A DNA stretch of 64,000 nt from Thermoplasmata archaeon (lineage in GTDB: Archaea; Thermoplasmatota; Thermoplasmata; Thermoplasmatales; Thermoplasmataceae), in assembly GCA_021792045.1 (NCBI GenBank), contig JAJYVJ010000001.1, positions 22,579 to 86,578 on the forward strand, written 5' to 3'. Below the pieces are notes generated by a model. It worked only from the letters and a program-made list of their open reading frames with translations, was not told the origin of the DNA and searched no databases. Of this stretch, positions 8,237 through 17,600 are shown one piece after another; positions within the stretch are counted from its first letter, which is position 1; each line of letters opens with the position of its first letter. The position numbers were made by a program, and so were the translations under genes.

Positions 8237-9787
8237 ATGCGTGAGCTCATTGCACTCATTCTCGTGGTTCTTATTCTCTGTTTCATAGGGGTGGCACCAA
8301 CCGCGAATCATGCCAAGGCTGTGAGTGCAGGCATTGTCATGCCGTCCGCAGTAAACACAGGAACGATATACACGCATGAGCCTGCGCCAATGGGGATCGC
8401 AGATTACGGCATCGGTCCTAGAGGGGAGCCTTATGAATACAATACAACGTCCTTCATGGGCGTTGCCACTCTGTATTCCCTGAGCACCTATAATTCTTCA
8501 CTTAATTACAGTTCGTACTATGGCGGGCCCTACGGAATGACTTTTCAGTTAAACGCCGTTCTTGTTGCAGTGTCTGGCGGGATCCTCCATGCTTACTGGT
8601 CACAGGACGTTGCTTTTATTAATACTTCGTCGAACAGGATAAGGTTTGAGGACAATCTATGGAACTATACATCCGAAGGCGCGGATATGTACAATTCCAC
8701 TGTCTCCGGCAGCGGGAAGATAGAAAACTTCTCAGGCGGGAACTACTACTACGACTTCGCCTCAAAATCGCTTTCAGGCAACAACATAGATCTGAACTAT
8801 CCTTCCACCGTAGAGCTGAGGATGAACGCCACGGTTGCCAGCGATCATCCAGAGATCGTATTCTCGTATAACGACGGTTACGGATGGCAGGTTTATGATA
8901 GGGCAGTAATAAAATTCCTCAACACATCGGGAACTCCGGAGTTCCGCGTTGATGGCTTCACGTACAGTCCGGTAGGGACTTACTACGATGCTGAGCTCAT
9001 CATGGGAGGTCCAGCCGGTGGCTCGCACACGGGGATCGTTTCCTCGTCGGTTCGACTCCAGCTTGATTACTGGAACGGTCACAACTACCAGATGATCACG
9101 AACGCATTCGATTTTGGCTCAAATACCCAGGAAGGCATCTACAACGCTGGTGATTCTGCCGTATATTCCACAGCAAACGGATCACTATACGCTCAGATAA
9201 CGGCTGGTAACGCCACTCTGGGGCAGATCTACAATTCAGGCGATATCGGTATTTTGAACGTGACATCAAACGTACCATCAGGATACATTATGATCAATGG
9301 CACAGCTTACAACTTTACCGGCGAAGACGTGAATATAACGCTATATCCGGGTGAGTATGCCCTCCAATTATACACATCGTCGAATGTGCTTGTAGCTTCT
9401 GATACGTTAAACCTTTCTCGTGGGGAGTACCTTCCAATGGTCATCACCGGCAGTTATGCCGTAACTTTTTACGAGACAGGGTTATCTCCCGGTACATCAT
9501 GGTCAGTTACGCTCAACGGAACGACGGAATCATCAACCACTAGCATGATAATTTTCATGGTTTCCAATGGAACTTACTCATACAGGGTGAATCCGGTTTC
9601 TGGGTACATCGCTCTTAATGACAGCGGTAATATGTCAGTTTTCGGAGAAAATGTAGAATACAACGTAACATTCAAGGCAGAGAAAGGCGCTCCTGTCAAT
9701 CTGACCCTGCTCATTGGGACTTTTGTTGCGATCCTTGTGGTTGCCGTGGTTCTCTCTATATTGCTCAGAAGGAAGCCCAGGAGATAA
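8237..9787 (+). CDS. Thermopsin-like (peptidase A5) membrane-anchored acid protease
   Basis: 516 residues from ATG 8237; the ATG at 8216 would add seven residues but overlaps the TATA box. Signal segment LIALILVVLILCFIGV at residues 3-18. The thermopsin hallmark PAPMGIADYG starts near residue 47, followed by GMTFQLNAVL, FWTQ-like AYWSQDVAF, the aromatic FEDNLWNYT, and ELIMGGPAGGS near residue 255, all in the order seen in thermopsins. After the catalytic-like part comes one GLSPGTSWSV module (about residues 410-485), also found in the 5191 protein, and a C-terminal membrane helix ending RRKPRR. Thermopsins are extracellular proteases active at acid pH; their catalytic residues are not ones I can point to with certainty. 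Activity is inferred. Confidence 0.85.
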   Translation: MRELIALILVVLILCFIGVAPTANHAKAVSAGIVMPSAVNTGTIYTHEPAPMGIADYGIGPRGEPYEYNTTSFMGVATLYSLSTYNSSLNYSSYYGGPYGMTFQLNAVLVAVSGGILHAYWSQDVAFINTSSNRIRFEDNLWNYTSEGADMYNSTVSGSGKIENFSGGNYYYDFASKSLSGNNIDLNYPSTVELRMNATVASDHPEIVFSYNDGYGWQVYDRAVIKFLNTSGTPEFRVDGFTYSPVGTYYDAELIMGGPAGGSHTGIVSSSVRLQLDYWNGHNYQMITNAFDFGSNTQEGIYNAGDSAVYSTANGSLYAQITAGNATLGQIYNSGDIGILNVTSNVPSGYIMINGTAYNFTGEDVNITLYPGEYALQLYTSSNVLVASDTLNLSRGEYLPMVITGSYAVTFYETGLSPGTSWSVTLNGTTESSTTSMIIFMVSNGTYSYRVNPVSGYIALNDSGNMSVFGENVEYNVTFKAEKGAPVNLTLLIGTFVAILVVAVVLSILLRRKPRR

Positions 9788-10166
9788 ACAAAGCGTTGTC
9801 CTAATTAACCGATTGGATGAGCGATATGGCAAGGATCAAAAAATAGCTAAATATGTATATATTCTTAGGTGTTTTCTACTTGGTTAATATTGATGCGGTG
9901 ATTTTGGGTGACCTTCTCTTCCAGCTTTCGCAGGGAGCTTCCCACTTCAAAAGTTGCTGGCGGAATCTCCATGGGCTCGAATTCCTCTCAACCCCGAAGG
10001 TACCTTGTACATTTAGGATGCAGGCACGCACGAAGCAATATGCAATCCCACCTATTTCACTTCTGTCTTCCAGCAGACATCGTAATATCCTTAGGAAAAT
10101 AATAAGTTCTCATTCGCTTTCATCCTTTATATCGCGAAAGGGGAATTTCCGCTCGCAAATGTTAAA
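9788..10166. other. Intergenic region, no supported gene
   Basis: About 380 bases between the thermopsin-like gene and the small 10167 gene. A plus-strand open frame at 9853-10170 (105 codons) has an unconvincing composition and no recognisable domain. Nothing else was seen. Confidence 0.4.
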
Positions 10167-10424
10167 ATGAAGAGGATGCCAACAAAGAAGGAATCGGAAG
10201 ACGCACAGAAGATTGTCGACGAGGCTAAAAAGAATTGGGCAAAGATTGAGGCCTTTGACACATACGGGATGTATGACACGGTTGCGGTCGTGAAGGGAAC
10301 CAGCAAGGAAGAGAAAATTTATCTGCGCTATCTTCACGCTGTTAAGGAATGGGCAGACGTCCAAACCATGGTAGTCATCGAGAAGAAACTCCACGACAAG
10401 GTGGACAAGAAATTCCTTAAGTAA
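10167..10424 (+). CDS. Small protein resembling a stand-alone Lrp/AsnC effector (RAM) domain
   Basis: 85 residues, highly charged. An N-terminal helix (TKKESEDAQKIVDEAKKNW) is followed by AFDTYGMYDTVAVVKG, a helix KEEKIYLRYLHAVKEWADV and a strand QTMVVIEKK. The G-x-Y-D-hydrophobic strand, helix, then V-x-T-hydrophobic strand pattern is like the ligand-binding RAM domain of Lrp/AsnC regulators, without a DNA-binding half. The match is by eye only. Start ATG 10167; ATG 10176 is possible. It stands alone between two gene-poor gaps, so context gives no function. Confidence 0.55.
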   Translation: MKRMPTKKESEDAQKIVDEAKKNWAKIEAFDTYGMYDTVAVVKGTSKEEKIYLRYLHAVKEWADVQTMVVIEKKLHDKVDKKFLK

Positions 10425-11172
10425 GGCTGTCAAGGGAAAGAATGCGGTCGTGGATAAGGCCGCTCGATACACTTTTGTTTTATTACGGCCAAAGCGGTAA
10501 CCAGTGAAGCCTGAGTTCTAAATCGACGAAAAATAATGATCTGTATAAACTGGTAAAACAGAAGGAGTTGAGTTTTCTCAATGCTTTCGAAGTTCACGTA
10601 GAAGAGCGCTGAACAGAAATTTTCATCGATAGAGGCACATCCATGTTATGTTTTCCAATAATCAAATGCGGCGCGTTCACGTATAAGAGCCAAATAACCA
10701 TTTCGTTGTAGGAAGTAGAAAGATTTAAACCGGCGATTGTGGAATGAATTCAACAAGCGTTGATAGGGTTTTCAAGATCGAAAGGCAAAGGAAGGTTTAA
10801 CTTTATTATCTGTAACAGATAGATCTATTTCGGATGAAAAAGGAGGATGAAATCCTGCGTAAGTGGAATAAGGAGCAATTGACACTTCAACCAATGAGTA
10901 CATGCTGGAGGCAAAATCCATACCCCGCGTCAAGCGTACCCTCGATCCTCTCATAAACGTTTGGCACGGAATTCATGGCGATTCCTGCTCCTATATAGGG
11001 AAGGTAACCAGCCGAATCCACCGGAAGTCAATGCCAGAAGATCTATGTAAAGCGTTGCCCCTTGCAGGAATATTTCGAGAACAAGTTCAAAAAAAGGGAT
11101 TCTGAAATTTCTTGGAGAGCATTTATGATTGAATGTTCTGAGAACTCAGGTACCCAGGATCAAACTTTTATT
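10425..11172. other. Gene-poor stretch of about 750 bases
   Basis: Only short open frames (10902-11105 plus, 10772-10954 minus), none with a recognisable domain or good start signal. It may hold decayed genes, given the nearby mobile-element-type protein and IS, but no fragment could be assigned. Confidence 0.4.
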
Positions 11173-11814
11173 TCATCTATTGAGACATGAACTATGCGCC
11201 CATCCATGCTCCCTCATATAACCTTTCATCGCGATGTGGTCATTGTCTCCCGGTCTCATCACCATTGGCTTACCACAGACACTGCAGGGGTATGTTATCT
11301 TGAACTCTAACTCAGCCTCCCCGTACCCCTCGAACTGTCCTTCCTCAAATCCTCTCCTCCGTCCATTCTGATAGACCATCCTTTCCATGTTGGGTATCTT
11401 CACCTTTGCCATTTCAAAGTCCTCATCGCTGACTGTAGCTGCCGAATCAGTTTCCCTGAAGTATGAATAATCGGGCATATCCCGTTTCTTGTGACAGATA
11501 GAACACTTATCGTCACTCCATAGAAATTTTTCCCTATGGCACTTTGAACATGGCCCGAACCTGGCATAGCGGTCTCTGGCCTCCTTGAAACCTCTCCGGT
11601 ACTGTATCACAGCCTCTGTTACAGGGAGAGATTGAATCTCTTTCTCCAGGTCGAATTTACCTTCCAGCAGTTCTGTGATTACCTGGGCGTATGAGCGTGT
11701 TCCCTTTACCTTGTCAAGGTTCTCCTTAACCCTCTTGTTGAGGTGAACCGTGACAGGGGGATGTTCCATCTGGTATTTTATCTGTGAGGGCGGGTAATGC
11801 CTCCTTTTCTGCAT
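11173..11814 (-). CDS. Ribbon-helix-helix / zinc-ribbon accessory protein
   Basis: 213 residues. Residues ~18-52 look like a ribbon-helix-helix unit: PPVTVHLNKRVKENLDKVK then SYAQVITELLEGK. A first Cys cluster follows: CSKCHREKF and CSICHKK, two CxxC pairs (about residues 90-110). A C-terminal second site has CSVCGKP, then DHIAMKGYMREHGWAHSSC, giving Cys2 plus His/Cys ligands. So a DNA-binding head joined to two predicted zinc sites. A TATA-like box at 11832-11842 lies 18-28 bases upstream of the ATG. It is followed 300 bases upstream by an IS. I do not recognise a named family; plasmid- or virus-type regulators of archaea often pair RHH with zinc fingers. Confidence 0.65.
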   Translation of the reverse strand: MQKRRHYPPSQIKYQMEHPPVTVHLNKRVKENLDKVKGTRSYAQVITELLEGKFDLEKEIQSLPVTEAVIQYRRGFKEARDRYARFGPCSKCHREKFLWSDDKCSICHKKRDMPDYSYFRETDSAATVSDEDFEMAKVKIPNMERMVYQNGRRRGFEEGQFEGYGEAELEFKITYPCSVCGKPMVMRPGDNDHIAMKGYMREHGWAHSSCLNR

Positions 11815-11831
11815 GAATATTGATTCTGTTC

Positions 11832-11842
11832 CTATATAATAT
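11832..11842 (-). promoter_or_regulatory. TATA box of the RHH/zinc protein
   Basis: On the minus strand ATATTATATAG is centred about 23 bases before the ATG at 11814, consistent with a leaderless transcript. Confidence 0.45.
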
Positions 11843-12110
11843 CATTTGTGAGTTCGGACTGATTTCCCATATAATACAGGTATCTGTTCTATACCTTCTT
11901 TTTGTTGAGACAATATGCATAATTCAGAATTTTTTTAACTTCGATTTTCATGCTTAATCCTATGTATATATAGTGTTAAAACACCGATAAGAACCTGCAG
12001 TTTCTCCAAATTTTCACCTGAACGTTCCTGAAAATTAGAAATGCAATAATTGTACAAATTATGCCCGATATATGGATATCATCACACAGTAGCGCATCAG
12101 GTTGCGTTCA

Positions 12111-12128
12111 AACTTGAGTTCCGCATGA
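12111..12128 (+). repeat. Left terminal inverted repeat of the IS
   Basis: AACTTGAGTTCCGCATGA; 17 of 18 bases match the reverse complement of 13889-13906. Confidence 0.8.
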
Positions 12129-12252
12129 CATAGTTTAACACTTTTTTTTCCAGGTCCTTTCATTTCCTTCCTATTTCAATACATCGTCGTGCTTTGTGTA
12201 TGTGCATAATTGATGCACATATATTTATATACCTCCATGCGATTCCAGCTAT

Positions 12253-13824
12253 GTGTTCCTGAGATATACAAAGGTAAGGAGGGGTTCAGCTGTTCTTGAA
12301 TACGCCTCCATAGCCGAAAGAACCATAGAGAATGATAAGCAGAAGACAAAGACACTGAAGTACCTTGGTCCTGTGAAATCTGAATCTGACAGGGAAAGGT
12401 ACAGGAGAACATTTCAGGAATACAGGGAGGCGATGAGGAAGTTCTCGCTCACCGATCTCAGGATAAAGCCAACATTATCCTTTGGCATCTTCCATGCCTC
12501 TAAGGCCATAATGGATCGATATGGAATCTCAGCCGTCCTTGAACGTTACACAGGAATGTATGCCGGTATCCTCTCATTCATGATCTCCTCCAGGCTGTTC
12601 GAAGCATCATCAGACATCGATCTTCTCTCCCTCAGGGAAAGAGTGTACTATCCATGGGAGTTGAGGATGAGCAAGGATAACATCTACAGGTCTCTGGATG
12701 CGATCATTGAAGAGAAGGATCGCATCGAAACCGATCTCTTCGATGCTCTCAAACCTGACACATCCACTGTACATTATGACCTTACCTCCTCCTATTTCGA
12801 GGGGAGGGAGGAAAACGATCTCGTATTATTCGGATATTCCCGTGATAAGAAGCGCGGTAAAGAGCAGATCGTCATCGGCCTGATCATGGCTGATGGAATA
12901 CCGATACACCATGAGGTCTGGCCCGGTAACACCATAGATCCGAAGACACTCGAGAACACAATATCCTTCCTGAAGGATCGATTCGGCATCAAAAATATGA
13001 TATTCATAGCAGACAGGGCATTCGGAAGATCGAGGTCCCTCGATCTCCTCGATCGGAACCAATACATAACGGCAGCATACAGGTGGGATCAGCCCTATCG
13101 CAATACTTTAATCGGGACGGATTTCACGGATGGCCATCCCATGGATGGCCTCATCGTGAAGGAGGTTAAGATAAGCCCCAAGGAAATAATTAGGTCTCCC
13201 ACCGAGGATCAATTAAAGCTTGCAGAAAAGAGAAGGTACATAGCAGTATACAACCCTGACAGGGAAGCTCTCGATCTTATGGATCTGGAGGAGAAGATCG
13301 GTGCCGTCAAGAAGAAGATCTCTGAAATTCATGATCCGGGTGATCTGAAGAAATCGCTGGGGAGTCTCAAATCGCTTGTCAAGTTCTCTAAGAATGCTCC
13401 GGTGCTCAACGAGAGTCGCATCGATATCATTCGGAAACTGGCAGGAAGATTCCTCATAGTCACGAACACCGATCTTCCTTATGGCGAGATCGTATCAGCT
13501 TACAAGGAACAGTGGAAGATTGAGCGTGCTTTCCGTACAATAAAATCATTCCTTGATATCAGGCCGGTATACCACAGAAGATCCGAGAGGATAAGAGCGC
13601 ATGTTTTTGTCTGTGTATTATCGTTCCTTGTTTCCGCCATCATGGAGAAGTCCACTGGAAGATCGATTGAGAGCATAAGGAAGGATCTGAATTGCCTGGA
13701 TGTTGTTCCTGTAACCGTAGAAAACAGGAAGTTTTATGTTTCATCCGACAGTCCGGAAGTGTCGTCCATTCTTAAGAGTCTGAAAATACCATATCCAAGG
13801 ATCCATGAAAGTGCACATACATAA
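12253..13824 (+). CDS. IS1634/IS4-superfamily DDE transposase
   Basis: 523 residues from GTG 12253 (the ATG two bases upstream stops after three codons). DDE elements are visible: TVHYDLTSSYFEG near residue 177 (first Asp), MIFIADRAFGRSRSLDLL near 250 (second Asp), and the IS4 signature YKEQWKIERAFRTIKS near 418, where Tyr-x2-Gln-x3-Glu-x6-Lys supplies the catalytic Glu. N-terminal part FLRYTKVRRGSAVLEY and the KTLKYLGP segment are typical of the IS1634 branch. No internal stop or frameshift, so probably active. It catalyses cut-and-paste movement of the 12111-13906 element. Confidence 0.9.
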   Translation: MFLRYTKVRRGSAVLEYASIAERTIENDKQKTKTLKYLGPVKSESDRERYRRTFQEYREAMRKFSLTDLRIKPTLSFGIFHASKAIMDRYGISAVLERYTGMYAGILSFMISSRLFEASSDIDLLSLRERVYYPWELRMSKDNIYRSLDAIIEEKDRIETDLFDALKPDTSTVHYDLTSSYFEGREENDLVLFGYSRDKKRGKEQIVIGLIMADGIPIHHEVWPGNTIDPKTLENTISFLKDRFGIKNMIFIADRAFGRSRSLDLLDRNQYITAAYRWDQPYRNTLIGTDFTDGHPMDGLIVKEVKISPKEIIRSPTEDQLKLAEKRRYIAVYNPDREALDLMDLEEKIGAVKKKISEIHDPGDLKKSLGSLKSLVKFSKNAPVLNESRIDIIRKLAGRFLIVTNTDLPYGEIVSAYKEQWKIERAFRTIKSFLDIRPVYHRRSERIRAHVFVCVLSFLVSAIMEKSTGRSIESIRKDLNCLDVVPVTVENRKFYVSSDSPEVSSILKSLKIPYPRIHESAHT

Positions 13825-13864
13825 TTTTTCATGATTCACAGGAAACCATATCGAATACGAGCTC

Positions 13865-13895
13865 CGCATGAAAATCTGACAATGATTCTCATGCG
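13865..13895. repeat. Hairpin at the right end of the IS
   Basis: CGCATGAAAATC (13865-13876) pairs with GATTCTCATGCG (13884-13895), one mismatch, across a 7-base loop. The left arm with its flank (GAGCTCCGCATGA, 13859-13871) repeats the terminal motif in direct orientation, so the right end carries the terminus sequence twice, head to head. It may stop read-through or be a vestige of an older end. Confidence 0.6.
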
Positions 13896-13906
13896 AAACT
13901 CAAGTT
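13889..13906 (-). repeat. Right terminal inverted repeat of the IS
   Basis: TCATGCGAAACTCAAGTT, the imperfect reverse complement of 12111-12128. Confidence 0.8.
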
Positions 13907-14693
13907 CAAATAACATGAGCAAGGAAATCATGTGCATTTGGTGAGAATCTAGAAGGTGGAATTATCCAATCTCCCTTCTCAGCGTGATGCGATCTCCACG
14001 GACTTTCTCGCCATGGTTATCAAATATTTCCTGCACTGATGTGCAAATGCTATGATCCTGCTTGCCTCTTAATTGCAATCTTATATTTCTCTTCAGGCGC
14101 GTTCGATGTCTGATGCCATTTGCTAAGAATAGAAATACTGGATCAAAATTAATTTCACAAATTGTCCAGAGACGCGATAAGCATTCCAATCCTCTCATCG
14201 ACCCAAAAAAGAAAAAGATCCTTTATGTACATTCCATGTTTTTTTCCACTTTGAAATGAAATTTCGAGGATATGCAAGGTCATATAGGATACATGCTCTC
14301 ATATCTGGAGTATCATGGATATGAGATTCTAATATGTACAAATAGGTCGTTCACGGGTCAATGGGCGGTCAATGGTACAGGAATGGGTCGGATTATGGGT
14401 CGATGCATTATTTTGAAAATTTACATGATCGCTGAATGAAACAAACGGTTCGGTGAAGCGCAGTAAAAACTCTCAAGTTCATGGGAAAATTATGATCGTA
14501 ACTATGGGTGCCTTTCAATGTATGGCGATTTATATTGTCTAGGACACAGTAATAATACCAATACATGCATAGAATCCAGATGACGTGGTTGCGTTTTAAG
14601 TCAAAACGCTTAATCGTCTCATCAATCTTTTTATACTTGTATAGATTCTGTGTGCGACAAAATATTTTTAAATGAGTACATATTTATATCATT
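13907..14693. other. Gene-poor stretch of about 790 bases
   Basis: A minus-strand open frame at 13962-14198 (78 codons, ending NIRLQLRGKQ...LRREIG) has a reasonable composition but no recognised family; it could be a small gene or remnant. At 14345-14404 a cluster of GGTC(A/G) words occurs. A TATA-like box for the next gene lies at 14661-14672. Confidence 0.4.
14661..14672 (+). promoter_or_regulatory. TATA box of the penicillin-acylase-like gene
   Basis: AATATTTTTAAA is centred 27 bases before the ATG at 14694. A near-identical box at 24311-24321 has the same spacing before its ATG. Confidence 0.55.
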
Positions 14694-17600
14694 ATGGCAG
14701 AGAAACGTTCGTTTTTAACTTTGTTGTTAGTCATCGCAATAGCGATTTTAATGATAGCTGGAGCCTTTTCCACAAGTGAGACTACGCAAATGAAATCTGT
14801 GCAGGCAAAGCCAGAGTTGGTTTTTGATAACCAGACACTAAACCTGAGCGGGTTAGAACACAGCGTAAATGTTGTTCAGGACAGCAATGGTGTGTATCAC
14901 ATATACGCTCAGGACAATCATGATCTCTTCTATGCGCTCGGTTTCGTGCAGTCCGAGAATAGGCTTTTTAAGATGGAGACCTATGCCCTTGAAGGCATGG
15001 GTCTCATGTCCAGATTCTTTGGCCCTTTGTACCAGCCCTATGATGAATTTCAGGCAATGACGGGTGCTCCGCTGGCAGCTCAGAGGGATTGGAATTCCGT
15101 TGTGCAGAACAGAACCACAAATGCCACCGATAGACTGACATATGATGCCCTGACAGCATACGCGGAAGGCATTAATTCATACATAAACTATACAAGAGAT
15201 ATCGGCGAGCTCCCAACCATGTTTGCTCTTACCAATACAACTCCGTTCTACTGGTCCCCTGTGTACTCCTTTGCTGTTCAGGAGGTCATGACGCAGTCTC
15301 TTGCTTTCGGAACAAATCCTCTCGTGTTCTCCCTAGTCTATTCGCTTCTCGGAAATCAGACATATGACCTGATACCCACATTCTCTCCGGTTCAGACTTA
15401 TTATTATGGAGGCTACACAGGGGCACCGAATCAGAGCGTATTGGCAATATCGCATAACACTTACCCGGTTAATGCGACTCTGAAATCTCTCATAGTCGAA
15501 GTTATGGAGGAGTTCGATCCGCTTTCGATCATAACGAAGAATGATAGTTTGGATATGTCGTACTGGCTCCCGCATGGGCACAGCAACGAGTGGGTTGTTG
15601 CCGGAAATAGAACAACCACGGGCTATCCGATACTCACCGGTGGGCCTGTTCTGGCGTTCTCACTTCCGTCCATATGGTTTCAGGTTCAACTTGTCGATCC
15701 ATCGTTCGATGTATACGGTGTCGTCCTGCCAGGAGCTCCTTCAGTGATCATAGGATTCAACAGGAATATCGCATGGACGCTTACAGATGTGCAGGATATA
15801 TCGAGCCAGAACTTCTTCTTCTCGCAGACTGTCAGCAACGGTAAATATTTGTGGAACGGCACCTACTACCCCGTGAAGGAGTACGATATAAACGGTGTCG
15901 AAGTCAACTGGACAAACCTTGGCCCGATAATGGCGATTAACGGCACGACGGCACTCGTCATGCACTGGCTTGGAAATGAAGTTTCCAATGAGATAGGCGT
16001 TCTTCTTGATATCAACATGGCTTCAGACTGGTCTGAGTTCAGTTCAGATCTGAGCATGTGGATCGCTCCTTTCCAGAATTTCGCCTTCGCTGACAGGAAC
16101 ACGATCGGTGACATATCTGCAGGGCAGTACCCGATATTCTCCTCATCCAGTGGCATTCCGTACAACCCCGCGGGTGTTATGCCAGGGAACGGCAAAGAGT
16201 ACATCTCGGGTGAAATTCCTTATAACATGATACCTCACGCGGTGAATCCGTCAGCAGGGTACATAGTCTCCTCGAACCAGAGGCAGGTAGGCCCATCCTA
16301 TCCGTACTGGCTTGGGAATACGCTCACCAACAGCCCCGGTTACCGGGCCGAGCTGGAGGCGTCATACCTCGCTGCTCACCCGAATGTGAGTGTGCAGGAC
16401 ATGATGAATCTACAGCTGAAGAATTTCACAGACTATGAGGCGGTCCTCGCCATGCCATACATTCTCTCCGATCTTTCCCACTCGGGCTACTCCGGTGTGG
16501 TTTCGAGCATGTTCTCCTCATGGAACGAGAGTATGTCACCCTCATCGAAAACTACGACAGTATGGTTCTTCTTCTACGAGAATCTTTTCAACGACACATT
16601 CATACCATATCTGACAGAGAAGGGGTGGATACCAGGGTACGAGAATGTTCTCGGCTATCCCTCCGGTCTGAGCGGCAGCCTCCCGAACACTTCAGGGTAC
16701 TCGCCTATGGACATGGTCATGCTTCAGATTATCGAACTGGGAAGTGCAAGGCCATTCTCGAACTTGAGCGTTACTTCGCTCATGTCTGAGGCTGCAAACC
16801 AGACTATGTCGTATCTGAATTCAAATTTCCCCAGCGGAAACTACACATGGTCGAATTTCTACGGTTTCGTCTTTCCAAATCTATGGGGGATCTCACAGTT
16901 TAATGTCGGGCCGCTTGTGACAGGCGGGGATTTCAACACGCCGAATGATGCGGGCGGAATAGCCCCAGATTACCCGCAAGGTGGGCAGAGCTGGGTCATG
17001 GTTGCGAACCTTTCGAACCTCTCAGATTCTTACGGCGTCTATCCAGGAGGGCAGAGCGAGAACCCGGAGAGTCCGCTCTATGCGAACTACGTCGATGACT
17101 GGATTTCCGGCCATTACCTGCACCTGATCTTTGTTTCCAACTACACCCTCTTTCCTTCAGAGGAGGTCATGGATCGTTTCCTCTTCGTTCCCGACAGCGT
17201 GCCCGGGGATATGACGGCAAAGATCGTTGCGTATTCAGGTGAGGTCATATCCGGATCTGTCAACGCCACAGGCTATGACTTTGGCGTATACATAGGTCCG
17301 GGAGTTACTAACGTATATGTGTACCATGCACATGTCTTTGGAGCGAACGATCAGGGTGTCATCGCCCTCGATACGCATGGAATATTCATACTTGACAGCA
17401 ACATAAGCCACAACGATGTTCATGCGAATCCAGCCATACCTCTGAACACGGGCTTCGGTCTCTACGGCGTATCGGATTCATACGTTGTTGGTAACATCGT
17501 GACATATGATGCAGCTGGAGGTATCGTCGTTTCAAACGCTGGAAGAATACCCACTGGATTGCCTTTTCCGCTGATGATGAACCTGTCTGCGAATTTCAAC

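Larger units (their letters stand above)
12111..13906 (+). mobile_element. Complete insertion sequence, IS1634/IS4-like
   Basis: The element is bounded by 18-base inverted repeats, left 12111-12128 (AACTTGAGTTCCGCATGA) and right 13889-13906 (its reverse complement with one mismatch). It carries one intact transposase. Length is about 1.8 kb, usual for IS4-superfamily members. The six bases outside each end (CGTTCA; CAAATA) are not identical, so no target duplication was found; either the ends differ by a few bases or the flanks have changed. Confidence 0.82.

Noticed and set aside
9853..10170. Open frame of 105 codons on the plus strand
   Set aside because: Composition rich in Ser/Phe/Cys and unlike neighbouring genes, with no domain; overlaps the start of the better 10167 gene.
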